Assembly (NCBI GenBank): GCA_025355665.1 | Contig: JANXZF010000025.1 | Location: 1 to 44,509 of the forward strand | DNA: 44,509 bases | Direction of reading: 5' to 3' | DNA from: Actinomycetes bacterium | GTDB taxonomy: Bacteria; Actinomycetota; Actinomycetes; Nanopelagicales; Nanopelagicaceae | Shown: positions 1-8,482 of the stretch, in pieces | Position numbering within the stretch: position 1 is the stretch's first letter | Layout of the letters: the number at the start of each line of letters is the position of its first letter | Notes under the pieces: model-generated | Seen by the model: only the letters and a program-made list of their open reading frames with translations | Databases searched by the model: none | What the model was told of the DNA's origin: nothing | Made by a program: the position numbers and the translations under genes

Positions 1-828
1 CTCGATACATCAAATGTCCAAGACATCTTTACTCAATACGATTTGATCGTCGATGGCACCGACAATTTTGCCACGCGGTATTTGGTGAACGACGCGTGCG
101 TTCTTCTTGGTAAGCCTTACGTTTGGGGTTCCATCTACCGCTTTGACGGACAGGCCAGTGTCTTTTGGGCCGAGTACGGGCCGTGTTACAGATGTCTCTA
201 CCCAGAACCTCCGCCACCGGGCATGGTTCCAAGTTGTGCCGAAGGCGGAGTCCTCGGAGTTCTCTGCGCTTCCATCGGTTCGATTCAAACGACCGAAGCG
301 ATCAAGTTGATTATAGGGATCGGTGAGCCTGTTATTGGTTCGCTCATGATTTATGACGCCCTCGAAATGTCCTATCGCAAAATCAAGGTACGGAAAGATC
401 CGAACTGCCCACTGTGCAGTGAGAATCCAACACAGACACAATTATTAGAAGACTATGAGGCCTTCTGTGGGGTCTTATCGGAGGGAGCCGAAATCGCCGT
501 GAAAGACTCAACGATCTCTGTTACAGAGCTAAAGTCCATGTTGGATGACAACCAGAATATTTTCCTCATAGATGTCCGCGAACCAAGCGAATGGGAAATC
601 GTTCGTATTCCCGGGGCAACGTTGATTCCTAAGCAGGAATTTCTCGACGGTCGCGCCCTTGTCAAATTGCCGCAGGACAAACAGATCATCCTGCATTGCA
701 AATCCGGTGTTCGATCCGCAGAGTGCTTGGCGATTGTGAAGAATGCAGGATTTGCCGATGCAGCTCACGTAAGTGGCGGAGTGATCGCATGGGTCAAGCA
801 GATCGATCCAACGTTGCCGGTGTATTGA
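1..828 (+). CDS. moeZ: MoeZ-type adenylyltransferase/sulfurtransferase, 5'-truncated
   Basis: The reading frame is open from base 1 and starts outside the window. The visible part is the C-terminal half of a ThiF/MoeB-like adenylating domain followed by a rhodanese domain, the MoeZ/MoeBR architecture. Such proteins adenylate the C-terminal glycine of a ubiquitin-like sulfur carrier (MoaD, ThiS, CysO) and then transfer sulfur to make the thiocarboxylate. Seen directly: a CYRC pair and a CPLC pair that form the structural zinc site, the GGVLGVL segment typical of the family, and the rhodanese loop CKSGVRS with its active-site cysteine near the end. Stop TGA at 826-828; mshB starts 2 bases later, so the two are probably co-transcribed. 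Family assignment is strong; which sulfur carrier it serves cannot be read from here. Confidence 0.93.
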   Translation, partial: LDTSNVQDIFTQYDLIVDGTDNFATRYLVNDACVLLGKPYVWGSIYRFDGQASVFWAEYGPCYRCLYPEPPPPGMVPSCAEGGVLGVLCASIGSIQTTEAIKLIIGIGEPVIGSLMIYDALEMSYRKIKVRKDPNCPLCSENPTQTQLLEDYEAFCGVLSEGAEIAVKDSTISVTELKSMLDDNQNIFLIDVREPSEWEIVRIPGATLIPKQEFLDGRALVKLPQDKQIILHCKSGVRSAECLAIVKNAGFADAAHVSGGVIAWVKQIDPTLPVY

Positions 829-829
829 G

Positions 830-1702
830 ATGTCTCCGCGACCGTACTCGGGCTACAGGATGTTGCTTGTGCATGCGCATCCCGATGACGAGACGATTAA
901 CAACGGGGCAACGATGGCGATGTATGCCGACCTCGGCGTTCATGTCACTTTAGTGACATGCACACGGGGTGAAGAAGGCGAAGTACTCGTACCTGGCCTC
1001 AGTCACTTAGCTAGTTCCGAGACCGATCGGTTGGGTGAACATCGCATTTCTGAACTTGCAGCAGCGATGAATGAACTTGGAATTTCGGATTACCGATTCT
1101 TAGGTGCTGACAATATCAAGTTTCGAGATAGCGGCATGATGGGCACCGAGCCGAATAATCGGCCAGATGTTTTCTGGCAAGCCGATCTTGATGAAGCGGC
1201 CAAACTCCTTGTCGATGTCATTCATGAGGTGAAACCGCATGTTCTGCTCACTTACGATGAAAACGGAGGCTACGGCCACCCAGACCACATCCAAGCCCAC
1301 CGAGTCGCGATGCGTGCCGCAGAGCTTGCCGATAAGTGGAAGATTTCCAAAATCTATTGGAATGCGATTCCTAAATCCGTAATCGCTCAAGGGATTGAGG
1401 CTTTGAAGGAAAGCGGATCGAGTTTTTTTGGTGCCGACAGCGCAGATGACATCCCCTTCGCCAAAGACGATGCACTTGTAACCGCAGTCGTTGATGGAAC
1501 TGAATATGTAGATCGCAAGATGGCGGCAATGAAGGCTCACGAAACGCAGATCGCTCTCGACGGCCCGTTCTTTGCTCTTTCGAATAACTTGGGCAATCAA
1601 GTGTGGGGCAACGAGTATTACATACTCGTCAGTGGAAGTGCTGCGGCTCCATTCGATAAGGATGGACGAGAGACTGATCTATTCGCAGGATTAGTTCCCT
1701 AA
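830..1702 (+). CDS. mshB: N-acetyl-glucosaminyl-inositol deacetylase MshB (mycothiol biosynthesis)
   Basis: A 290-residue PIG-L family zinc deacetylase that removes the acetyl group from GlcNAc-Ins, the second chemical step toward mycothiol, in the cytoplasm. The AHPDDE motif sits at residues 16-21, giving His17 and Asp20 as zinc ligands and Asp19 as the likely base. GHPDH at 149-153 supplies the third ligand, His153. RDSGMMGT near 99 and the C-terminal ETDLFAGL also match MshB rather than the paralogue Mca, which acts on mycothiol S-conjugates. The ATG lies 2 bases after the moeZ stop, which implies coupling. Length is close to the usual ~300 residues. Mca activity as a side function cannot be excluded. 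Confidence 0.92.
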   Translation: MSPRPYSGYRMLLVHAHPDDETINNGATMAMYADLGVHVTLVTCTRGEEGEVLVPGLSHLASSETDRLGEHRISELAAAMNELGISDYRFLGADNIKFRDSGMMGTEPNNRPDVFWQADLDEAAKLLVDVIHEVKPHVLLTYDENGGYGHPDHIQAHRVAMRAAELADKWKISKIYWNAIPKSVIAQGIEALKESGSSFFGADSADDIPFAKDDALVTAVVDGTEYVDRKMAAMKAHETQIALDGPFFALSNNLGNQVWGNEYYILVSGSAAAPFDKDGRETDLFAGLVP

Positions 1703-1710
1703 ACATTTAT

Positions 1711-2022
1711 ATGAAGTACATTGGTTCGCTGATCTGGGGCGCAGTTTTGGGTGCGGCGGCGGTGATGATTCACAACGCTTTCGTTCCCGCTGGTTTAGTA
1801 GTCGCGGTGCTCGGAACGGGAAGCGGCATCTGGATACTTGGCAGAGCCTGGGGTATGCGTCGGTACAAAGTGCTTGCGAGCCTTGTTTGGGCATACGTCG
1901 CATTGCGCGGAGGAACTTCAGGGGTCGGCGGAGAACTTCTGGTTGAAGGCAACATGGCAGGAAACACTCTCATTTATGCTGGCGTAGCAACCATTGCTCT
2001 TGCAATCGCGCTTCCACTTTAA
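1711..2022 (+). CDS. Small integral membrane protein (DUF6113-like)
   Basis: A 103-residue, very hydrophobic protein with three likely membrane spans: about residues 4-22, 27-47 and 82-102, with the second followed by a basic turn (RAWGMRRYK). It begins 8 bases after the mshB stop, so it is probably translated from the same mRNA. A small hydrophobic protein directly downstream of mshB is a recurring arrangement in actinobacteria (DUF6113-type proteins, Rv1171 in M. tuberculosis), and I assign it on that position plus the spans rather than on a motif. Function unknown. Its end is 1 base from the end of cysS on the other strand. Confidence 0.7.
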   Translation: MKYIGSLIWGAVLGAAAVMIHNAFVPAGLVVAVLGTGSGIWILGRAWGMRRYKVLASLVWAYVALRGGTSGVGGELLVEGNMAGNTLIYAGVATIALAIALPL

Positions 2023-2023
2023 C

Positions 2024-3388
2024 TTAGCGCCATTGCCAATCTTGGCGATCGGCCAAGTCCGCAATAACCAACCCCTGTTCTTCAAGCAGGTGGCGAAGTC
2101 GATCGCTCTCAGTCCAATTTTTATCCGAACGTGCTTTCCCGCGGAGCCTCAAGAGTTCTTCTAGTTCCGGTGTGAGCGCCCTGGTCTCTTCCTTCCGTGA
2201 AAGATCAAGCCCCAAAATTTTGTCAGCAAAAAGAAGCTGTTCCACCTTTGTTTTCAACTCTAAGTCGCGATCCTTTTCAAACGCTCGGATGATCTGAATC
2301 GCACGCGGCGTGTCCAGGTCTTCGCAGATGGCTTGGGTGATCTTCACGTTTTCTGTTGGAATTGCATTCACTTCTTGATTAACCAATTTCCTCCACCGCT
2401 TCAAGGTTTCATCCGCTGCCGCGATTGTTTCCCACGTTAGATCCATTTGACTTCTGTATCGGTTTTCAAGAAAGACCAATCTCAATGCGAGCGAGTCGTA
2501 GCCGTGTTCGACCACGTCTTTAATTAGAACAACATTGCCTGCGCTTTTGGACATCTTTCGCCCTTGGAACAACAGGTGCTCACCGTGTACCCAAAGATCA
2601 ACGGTCTCAGCGCCGGTGATCGCATTTGATTGGGCGCGTTCATTCTCGTGGTGCGGAAAGCGAAGATCGATGCCACCTACGTGGATATCGACGTGGCCAT
2701 CTAGGAATTGGATTGACATTGCCGAGCACTCAATATGCCAACCTGGAAATCCTGGTCCCCAGGGAGAGTCCCAAATCATTTCGGTTCGGTGGCCTGCCGC
2801 CTTCCAAAGGGCCCAATCAGCATGGAATTTTTTTCCACCTTCATCGGTGTATTCATATCGGTGACCAGGTTTGAGAGCCTCGAGGTGATTTCCGCTGATC
2901 ATTCCGTAGCCAGGAAATGACGACGCATCGAAATACACAGAACTATCGCTTCCGACGTAGGCATTTCCCTTTGCAATCAATCTGGCAATCAGATCCTGCA
3001 TGAGCGGAATGCACTCGCTCGCCTTTGGATATTTGTCAGCCGGAAGAATATTGAGATGGGCCAAATCAGTATGAAAGTGTTCTTCGTATTTTCTTGCCAC
3101 AGCAAGCGGGTCGATGTGCTCTGTCTTCGACTGGGCCAGCAGTTTGTCTTCTGCTTCGAAGTCCTCGCTCATATGTCCGACGTCGGTAATGTTTTGAACA
3201 ATGGATACTTGATAGCCCAACACAGTCAGAGTTCGGCGGATTAAATCTGAGAGGAGAAATGTGCGCATATTGCCCACGTGGGCATCCCTGTAGACGGTGG
3301 GCCCGCAGCAGTACATCTTGACTTTGTGATTAGATACGTGAACCGTTTGGACATCGCGGCTCTTGGTGTCGTAGAGGCGAAGTTCCAT
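2024..3388 (-). CDS. cysS: Cysteinyl-tRNA synthetase
   Basis: Class Ia aminoacyl-tRNA synthetase charging tRNA-Cys. Seen directly: a HIGH-type motif in the form HVGN, the zinc-ligand region MYCCGPTVY near the N-terminus, GWHIECSAM, FPHHENE and the KMSKS loop (KMSKSAGN), followed by a helical C-terminal tRNA-binding region of about 150 residues. MshC, the mycothiol cysteine ligase, derives from the same family, but the C-terminal extension and 454-residue length favour CysS. I chose the ATG at 3388, which is 2 bases after the upstream stop; a GTG at 3397 overlapping the upstream gene by 7 bases is the alternative. No clear Shine-Dalgarno, consistent with translational coupling to the acetyltransferase. 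Confidence 0.95.
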   Translation of the reverse strand: MELRLYDTKSRDVQTVHVSNHKVKMYCCGPTVYRDAHVGNMRTFLLSDLIRRTLTVLGYQVSIVQNITDVGHMSEDFEAEDKLLAQSKTEHIDPLAVARKYEEHFHTDLAHLNILPADKYPKASECIPLMQDLIARLIAKGNAYVGSDSSVYFDASSFPGYGMISGNHLEALKPGHRYEYTDEGGKKFHADWALWKAAGHRTEMIWDSPWGPGFPGWHIECSAMSIQFLDGHVDIHVGGIDLRFPHHENERAQSNAITGAETVDLWVHGEHLLFQGRKMSKSAGNVVLIKDVVEHGYDSLALRLVFLENRYRSQMDLTWETIAAADETLKRWRKLVNQEVNAIPTENVKITQAICEDLDTPRAIQIIRAFEKDRDLELKTKVEQLLFADKILGLDLSRKEETRALTPELEELLRLRGKARSDKNWTESDRLRHLLEEQGLVIADLADRQDWQWR

Positions 3389-3390
3389 CG

Positions 3391-4347
3391 TCAGCACTGG
3401 CTTTTCGTCGGCTGCGAAGTCAGAAGACGGTATTTGTATGCGTGGTGAAGAGCGAAACCCATCTTCTTGTAAAGGGCGATTGCGTTTTTATTTTTGGAGT
3501 CGACCTGCAGTAAGGCCTTTGTAGCACCTTGCATCGCGGCACCCTTCAGAAGATTAGTGACAAGGTCCTTGCCAAGTCCTTTGCCGCGATAATCCGGGTG
3601 GACGAAAAGCCTGGTTAGCACGGTCCATTTCTCATAATTGGCTGTCCTGCCCACGGCGATCAGTCTGCCGTCAACGCGAAGCCCCGCGTAAATAGCCGGA
3701 TAGCGCTTCATGATTTCCTTTGCCCCTTCATCTTTTTGAAGACCGATCCATTCATCACTCGGTTCCGTTGAGTATTCCCAGGTCCCGAGTCCGTCGTTCG
3801 TGGTTTCGCCGGCGTTGATATCACTCACCATCACGTGCACGACGATTTTTTCTGACCAACCTTTGCTGGCAAGTAAGGCGTCAAGTTCTACATACGTTGG
3901 CAATGCGACATGGATCGTGGGGGTGAGGTTTCTTATCTGGTAGAAAGCAACAACGCTGTCGATGGCCTCGGAAATCTCAATATGTGGGTCGCCCAAAGCG
4001 AGGGCGGAATTGGCGCGCATCGTGAATTTTCCGGTTGCTCGAAGAATCCAATCGCCCAGCGGGACTTGCTCTGCAGCGGGCCATGTGGCAGTGGCGGCTC
4101 TTTCAATCTCGTCGATGCGCATTGAAAGGGGAGAGCCTTTGCCCGCGCGATCTACACGGGGTTCGATTTTTCGCCAGAGGGCGATGCGATCAGGGTCGAA
4201 TGTAACGAGGGACCCATCTCGTTTTCGAATGCTGGTCGGTGACTCCAATATTCCGAGGATGTCCCGATAGCCTCCATCAGAGTCGTGCATACGCACCGTC
4301 ATACGCTGGCCCACGTCGCTCGGCCCGGGTCGGTCCATGAGAGGCAT
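3391..4347 (-). CDS. GNAT N-acetyltransferase, cg3035/Rv0428c type
   Basis: A 318-residue protein with an N-terminal small beta-barrel-like region (residues ~1-65, containing GILESPTSIRKRDGSLVTF) and a C-terminal GNAT fold. The acetyl-CoA loop is visible as HPDYRGKGLGKDL near residue 265, followed by the classic NKNAIALYKKMGF segment. This two-part architecture is that of the actinobacterial Rv0428c/cg3035 family, whose substrate is not established. The start is set by a leaderless signal: TATCGT, six bases, then ATG at 4347. A longer frame to 4389 would lack that support. The gene leads a two-gene minus-strand unit with cysS and is divergent from fdxA. Confidence 0.85.
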   Translation of the reverse strand: MPLMDRPGPSDVGQRMTVRMHDSDGGYRDILGILESPTSIRKRDGSLVTFDPDRIALWRKIEPRVDRAGKGSPLSMRIDEIERAATATWPAAEQVPLGDWILRATGKFTMRANSALALGDPHIEISEAIDSVVAFYQIRNLTPTIHVALPTYVELDALLASKGWSEKIVVHVMVSDINAGETTNDGLGTWEYSTEPSDEWIGLQKDEGAKEIMKRYPAIYAGLRVDGRLIAVGRTANYEKWTVLTRLFVHPDYRGKGLGKDLVTNLLKGAAMQGATKALLQVDSKNKNAIALYKKMGFALHHAYKYRLLTSQPTKSQC

Positions 4348-4353
4348 GACACA

Positions 4354-4359
4354 ACGATA
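4354..4359 (-). promoter_or_regulatory. Leaderless -10 box for the Rv0428c-type acetyltransferase
   Basis: On the minus strand TATCGT is followed by TGTGTC and then the ATG at 4347. The TANNNT-N6-ATG spacing places transcription start on the start codon. No Shine-Dalgarno is present. Confidence 0.6.
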
Positions 4360-4414
4360 ACTTGAGAACAAGGGCTCGTGGAGTGCCAAAATCGCCCCTA
4401 CGGGCCGTGGGGAT

Positions 4415-4420
4415 TAGAAT
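4415..4420 (+). promoter_or_regulatory. -10 box of fdxA
   Basis: TAGAAT matches the TANNNT consensus. Expected start near 4427 gives a leader of about 22 bases that contains GGAGG at 4438-4442, six bases before the TTG start. No convincing -35 hexamer. Confidence 0.5.
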
Positions 4421-4448
4421 GACGGCACTTACCATCTGGAGGTTTGCC

Positions 4449-4769
4449 TTGACTTACATAATTGCAGAGCCTTGTATCGATGTGAAAGATAAGTCATGCA
4501 TCGAAGAGTGCCCAGTTGATTGCATCTATGAGGGCACTCGAATGCTCTACATTCAACCCGATGAGTGCGTGGACTGTGGTGCTTGCGAACCAGTCTGCCC
4601 GGTCGAGGCGATCTATTACGAAGATGATGTTCCTTCGCAATGGAAAGATTACTCCAAAGTTAACACTGAATTTTTTGTGGAACTCGGATCCCCAGGTGGT
4701 GCGAGCAAGGTCGGACTCACAAACTCTGACCATCCAATTGTTGTAGCTGCTCCGCACAAAGAAGACTAA
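4449..4769 (+). CDS. fdxA: 7Fe-8S ferredoxin FdxA
   Basis: A 106-residue seven-iron ferredoxin, a soluble electron carrier. The cysteine pattern is visible in order: CIDVKDKSC with CPVDC for the 3Fe-4S cluster, then CVDCGACEPVCP for the 4Fe-4S cluster, with the acidic C-terminal part usual for actinobacterial FdxA. The start is TTG at 4449, chosen because GGAGG lies six bases upstream and because the mature family sequence begins with the following TYII. The frame is open further upstream but has no ribosome binding site there. dapC follows 11 bases downstream, an arrangement widely conserved in actinobacteria. Confidence 0.93.
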   Translation: MTYIIAEPCIDVKDKSCIEECPVDCIYEGTRMLYIQPDECVDCGACEPVCPVEAIYYEDDVPSQWKDYSKVNTEFFVELGSPGGASKVGLTNSDHPIVVAAPHKED

Positions 4770-4780
4770 GAAGTTTCACG

Positions 4781-5854
4781 CTGATACTTCCTGATTTTCC
4801 ATGGGATGCGTTGGCGCCCTTTGGTCAACGTGCCCGTGAACACCCGCGTGGCATAGTCGATCTCTCCGTCGGGACTCCGGTTGATCCAACCCCTGAATTC
4901 ATTCAAGCGGTTTTGCGCAAGAGTACGAATGCGCCCGGCTACCCACTGACTGCAGGCACACCAGAATTGCGTCAAGCAATTCGCGACTGGGCAACCAACA
5001 GGCTTGGCGCGAGTGGCGAATTCGATGTTTTACCCGTAATCGGGTCGAAGGAATTAGTCGCGTGGCTGCCAACCCTTTTGGAGGCCAAAAGCGTTCTTTA
5101 TCCCGATATCGCCTATCCAACGTACAGCGTTGGTGCGATCATCGGATCGGCAGTTGGAACTGCAGTCGCAGTGGATCCGTCGACTTGGCCAGAGGCTGAT
5201 CTTGCGTGGATCAACTCTCCTTCAAATCCGACGGGACGAGTTCATACCGAAGCAGAAATGGTTTCGGTTATTGATTGGGCTCGTCAAAGTGGATCAGTTG
5301 TAGCGTCGGATGAGTGTTATTTGGAATTCGGTCACGGTGTCGAGCCGCTCTCTATTCTGAGTCTGACTGAGGGAACCAATGACAATATCATTGCAGTGCA
5401 CTCATTATCTAAGCGTTCATCGATGGCGGGCTACCGCGCCGGTTTCATTGTTGGCGATTCAAAAATCATTGCTAAACTGCGCGAAGTCCGAAAGCACGCG
5501 GGCATGATGGTTCCGCAACCGATACAGATGGCAATGATTTCTGCCCTTTCTGATGACGTCCATGTCGCCGAGCAACGGAGCAGGTATAACTCTCGTCGCG
5601 AAAGGCTCCGTCCTGCTCTGGAGTCAGCAGGGTTTGAAGTGGAGGAATCGCGTGCGGGTCTGTACATCTGGTGTACTCGTCACGAAAAGGACTTAGATTC
5701 AATTGCCTGGCTTGCCGAATTAGGAATCCTGGCAACCCCTGGACATTTCTACGGGCCAAAAGGGCAATACCACATCCGCGTCGCAATGACCGCTACGGAT
5801 GCGAATATTGACGAAGCAGTCATGCGACTGACGCTGGCCGCAACTACATCTTGA
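4781..5854 (+). CDS. dapC: N-succinyl-diaminopimelate aminotransferase DapC
   Basis: PLP-dependent class I aminotransferase of the lysine/diaminopimelate pathway, which feeds peptidoglycan. Family features: VDLSVGTPVDPTP near the N-terminus, YPTYSVG, the NSPSNPTG asparagine motif, SDECYLEFG, and the PLP lysine in HSLSKRSSMAGYRAGF. The first canonical start codon is TTG at 4811, but the conserved family N-terminus (LPDFPWDALAPF) begins before it. The coding frame contains no ATG, GTG or TTG between the fdxA stop and 4811, so I place the start at CTG 4781; this is inference. Being directly behind fdxA supports the DapC identity over other aminotransferases. Confidence 0.88.
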   Translation: MILPDFPWDALAPFGQRAREHPRGIVDLSVGTPVDPTPEFIQAVLRKSTNAPGYPLTAGTPELRQAIRDWATNRLGASGEFDVLPVIGSKELVAWLPTLLEAKSVLYPDIAYPTYSVGAIIGSAVGTAVAVDPSTWPEADLAWINSPSNPTGRVHTEAEMVSVIDWARQSGSVVASDECYLEFGHGVEPLSILSLTEGTNDNIIAVHSLSKRSSMAGYRAGFIVGDSKIIAKLREVRKHAGMMVPQPIQMAMISALSDDVHVAEQRSRYNSRRERLRPALESAGFEVEESRAGLYIWCTRHEKDLDSIAWLAELGILATPGHFYGPKGQYHIRVAMTATDANIDEAVMRLTLAATTS

Positions 5855-5889
5855 ATCGTTTAGGAGTACCCAGTCGTATAGAGCCGATG

Positions 5890-5895
5890 TAGTCT
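5890..5895 (+). promoter_or_regulatory. Leaderless -10 box before GNAT gene
   Basis: TAGTCT, six bases, then GTG at 5902. Fits TANNNT-N6-start; no Shine-Dalgarno is visible. Confidence 0.55.
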
Positions 5896-5901
5896 GACGC
5901 G

Positions 5902-6453
5902 GTGGCTGAGATCAAGCAGTTCCCTTCCCAAGTCTTAGCACAGGGCACGATTTCTCTCCGACCGTTTCGCGATTCCGATGCCTCTTCTGTTGTGATCGCC
6001 GGTAGCGATACGGAAACTCAGAAGTGGCTACCTCTGCCAATGCCATACACACTCGATGATGCAAAACGGTTCATAAATGAGATTGCCATGGAGACCCAAG
6101 TGGCGGGCATCGGCGTCGTTTTCGCCATCGAGCATAAGAACGTATTCGTTGGTTGCATAGACGTGAAACGCGCTGAGTGGCTCAATGGAAATTGCGAAAT
6201 TGGTTATTGGATGATGCCAGAACACCGGGGCCGCGGTTTCATGACGCAGGCGCTTGATTTATTGAGCCGATGGGTTCTCCTTGAACAAGGATTCTCGAGG
6301 GTCGAAGTGCGAGTTGCGGCGGAAAACCATTCATCTCAAAGAGTTGCGGAAAAAGTGGGGTTCATTCGAGAAGGTATCGCTCGTCGAGCCGGGCGGGTAC
6401 ATGGCGGTCGCGTCGATTTGATAATTAATTCGAGAGTATTTGACGACTTATGA
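5902..6453 (+). CDS. RimJ/RimL-type GNAT acetyltransferase
   Basis: A 183-residue single-domain acetyltransferase of the ribosomal-protein-alanine type. Seen: SLRPFRDSDASSV at the N-terminus (the typical LRPxxxxDA opening), IGYWMMPEHRGRGFMTQAL holding the acetyl-CoA loop, and NHSSQRVAEKVGF with the usual SxxVAEKxGF helix. Members acetylate protein N-termini, amino acids or small amines; the substrate here cannot be told. The GTG start is chosen from the leaderless TAGTCT box. It lies between dapC and a sulfurtransferase gene on the same strand, with 47 and 13 bases of spacing. Confidence 0.85.
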   Translation: MAEIKQFPSQVLAQGTISLRPFRDSDASSVVIAGSDTETQKWLPLPMPYTLDDAKRFINEIAMETQVAGIGVVFAIEHKNVFVGCIDVKRAEWLNGNCEIGYWMMPEHRGRGFMTQALDLLSRWVLLEQGFSRVEVRVAAENHSSQRVAEKVGFIREGIARRAGRVHGGRVDLIINSRVFDDL

Positions 6454-6466
6454 AAGGGAGGAGATC

Positions 6467-7285
6467 GTGATAGCCCCCGTTGTTGATTATGCCTGGTTGA
6501 AAGAGCATGAAAACGAAGTGAAATTGGTGGACTCGCGCTGGTACTTGGACGGACGTTCTGGACGCGATGCGTACGTACAGGGGCATATTCCTGGTGCTGT
6601 GTTTATCGATCTAGATACATGGCTTTCTGGCCACGGCGGTGCAGATGTTGGAAGACATCCATTGCCTGAGTCTTCACTTTTTGCTCAAGGAATGTCGGAG
6701 AGTGGGATTGGTGACGGTGCCACCGTTGTTGCCTATGACGATGCTGGGGGAGTAATTGCCGCCCGACTTGTTTGGATGTTGCGTGCCCTTGGAGAAAATG
6801 CCGCCCTGCTTAATGGGGGACTTCACAGTTATAAGGGTGCCCTGCAAAAAGGTGGGCAGGGGTTGGATGCGGCTCATTTTTCAACGCGACCTTGGCCAGC
6901 AAATCGTCTTGCAAATATTGATGAAGCAAGTGATTCAAGAAATGTAGTAATCGACGCGCGTAATCGCGATCGCTTTAGAGGCGAAGCCGATCCGATTGAT
7001 CCACGTCCGGGTCACATACCTGGTGCGGTGAATGTGCCTTGTCGAGAAAACCTCAATAATGACGGTACTTTTTTGCCTCACGAGATTCTCAGAAGGCGGT
7101 TTGAAGAGGCTGGGGTCAAGGTAGGTGAGGACGTGATTTCGTATTGCGGTTCGGGTGTAACCGCATGTCACAACCTACTAACTATGGAATTCGTAGGTCT
7201 CGGACAGGGGAGGCTTTTCCCGGGATCATGGTCGCAGTACAGCCACGCGATGGAACGAGCGGTTTCAACTGGTGAGTCAACCTAA
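6467..7285 (+). CDS. sseA: 3-mercaptopyruvate/thiosulfate sulfurtransferase (two rhodanese domains)
   Basis: A 272-residue tandem rhodanese. The N-terminal domain (residues ~5-130) keeps the fold, including GHIPGAVFIDLD, but has no active-site cysteine loop. The C-terminal domain (~150-265) carries RPGHIPGAVNVP and the catalytic loop CGSGVTAC. A CGSGVT loop is typical of 3-mercaptopyruvate sulfurtransferases, whereas thiosulfate rhodaneses usually have CRxGxT. It would move sulfane sulfur from cysteine catabolism to thiol acceptors. Start GTG at 6467 is preceded by AGGGAGGAG at 6454-6462; an earlier in-frame TTG at 6440 would overlap the upstream gene and lacks such a site. Confidence 0.88.
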   Translation: MIAPVVDYAWLKEHENEVKLVDSRWYLDGRSGRDAYVQGHIPGAVFIDLDTWLSGHGGADVGRHPLPESSLFAQGMSESGIGDGATVVAYDDAGGVIAARLVWMLRALGENAALLNGGLHSYKGALQKGGQGLDAAHFSTRPWPANRLANIDEASDSRNVVIDARNRDRFRGEADPIDPRPGHIPGAVNVPCRENLNNDGTFLPHEILRRRFEEAGVKVGEDVISYCGSGVTACHNLLTMEFVGLGQGRLFPGSWSQYSHAMERAVSTGEST

Positions 7286-7301
7286 GTAGACTCAACAAAC
7301 T

Positions 7302-8312
7302 ATGGCCCAGGCAATACTTTTAGTCGGCGGATTGGGAACGCGGTTGATGCCGCTCACAAGCACCGTCCCTAAACCCATGCTTCCCATTGCTGGCCTGCCA
7401 GTCACCGAGCATCAATTGGCAATGGCCAAACGCGCCGGTATTACCTCTCTTGTTTTGGCAACTTCGTACATGTCCGAAGTTTTCATTCCCTACTTTGGTG
7501 ACGGATCTAAATGGGGGATGAAACTCCAATATGCCGTTGAGAAGGAGCCACTTGGAACCGGGGGAGCAATTCGAAATGCGGCCCAACTTCTGACTAAATC
7601 CGAGTCGATTGTGATCTTCAATGGCGACGTCCTGAGCTCTCATGATCTTTCCAAGCAAATCAAAATGCACGAATCTTTGGGGGCCGACGTCACCATCCAT
7701 CTGACCCATGTCGCAGACGCAAGAGCATTTGGGTGTGTGCCGATAGATGATGAGGGTCGCGTAACCGCATTTCTAGAAAAGATGGAAAAACCAGTAACTA
7801 ACACTATTAATGCTGGGTGCTACGTTTTCAATCCACGGATAATTGATTCCATCCCAGAGGGCAAGGTGGTCAGCGTTGAGAGGGAAATTTTTCCTCGACT
7901 AGTCGCCAACGGTCAGGCAATCTATGGAATGGTTGATGACTCTTACTGGATAGACATCGGCACACCGAGAGCCCTTCTGCAAAGCTCGGCCGATCTTGTT
8001 CGCGGATTAGCAAACCAGGGAGCCCTCGAGGCAGTACCACTCGTACATCGATCCGCGGAATACATTGCACACGAAGGCGCGGTAGTCGAGCCAGGTGCGA
8101 CCGTCACAGGTGGCTCGGCGATTGGTCGAGGTGCTCGTATACGTGTCGGGGCTTTGGTGGACGGCTCAATCGTCTCCGAAGGCGCAACAGTGATGCCTGG
8201 TGCGAGGATACGTAATTGCTTTGTAGCCGCACATGCCACTGTTACGTCGCAGTTAAATGTTGAAGATTCTTTTATTTCCGACGGCGAAGTTGTGAGCCTG
8301 TTTCCCCTATAG
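7302..8312 (+). CDS. Sugar-nucleotide pyrophosphorylase, mannose-1-phosphate guanylyltransferase type
   Basis: A 336-residue nucleotidyltransferase. Residues 1-235 form the catalytic domain with GGLGTRLMPLT, PKPMLPI, the EPLGTGGA loop, FNGDVL and DSYWIDIGTP. Residues ~255-330 form a left-handed beta-helix of hexapeptide-like repeats (GAVVEPGATVTGG and following). In this position, close to whiB2 and a phosphomannomutase, actinobacteria carry the enzyme that makes GDP-mannose from mannose-1-phosphate (Rv3264c-like), and I assign that by synteny. Sequence motifs alone would also allow glucose-1-phosphate substrates. A TAGACT box at 7287-7292 ends 9 bases before the ATG, so the leader is very short. 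Confidence 0.85.
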   Translation: MAQAILLVGGLGTRLMPLTSTVPKPMLPIAGLPVTEHQLAMAKRAGITSLVLATSYMSEVFIPYFGDGSKWGMKLQYAVEKEPLGTGGAIRNAAQLLTKSESIVIFNGDVLSSHDLSKQIKMHESLGADVTIHLTHVADARAFGCVPIDDEGRVTAFLEKMEKPVTNTINAGCYVFNPRIIDSIPEGKVVSVEREIFPRLVANGQAIYGMVDDSYWIDIGTPRALLQSSADLVRGLANQGALEAVPLVHRSAEYIAHEGAVVEPGATVTGGSAIGRGARIRVGALVDGSIVSEGATVMPGARIRNCFVAAHATVTSQLNVEDSFISDGEVVSLFPL

Positions 8313-8347
8313 CGTGAAATTAACCGTAGGTAAAGGCAGAAAATGAC

Positions 8348-8376
8348 TTGACTTCATCGACTTACACGCGTGTAAT
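8348..8376 (+). promoter_or_regulatory. whiB2 promoter with a 14-base palindrome over the -10 box
   Basis: TTGACT at 8348-8353, a 17-base spacer, and TGTAAT at 8371-8376 make a good housekeeping-type promoter. A perfect palindrome TTACACGCGTGTAA at 8362-8375 covers the 3' half of the spacer and most of the -10 box, which is the classic placement of a repressor operator. Expected transcription start near 8383 leaves a leader of about 100 bases before whiB2. Confidence 0.65.
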
Positions 8377-8482
8377 TCACTTATTGGATTTACGTCCGTA
8401 GGGCCTAATCCGACAACAGCCTTAATTTTGAAGTACAGAGTATTGATGCCAAAAGTTGTCAAAGAATTGAAGGAGTGTAGGA

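Noticed and set aside
1100-1600. Antisense 166-residue frame opposite mshB
   Set aside because: The sense strand encodes the zinc-site motifs of MshB; no promoter or start site supports the antisense frame.
2024-3388. MshC (mycothiol cysteine ligase) instead of CysS
   Set aside because: mshB is close by, but this protein is 454 residues with the full C-terminal tRNA-binding part, fitting CysS.
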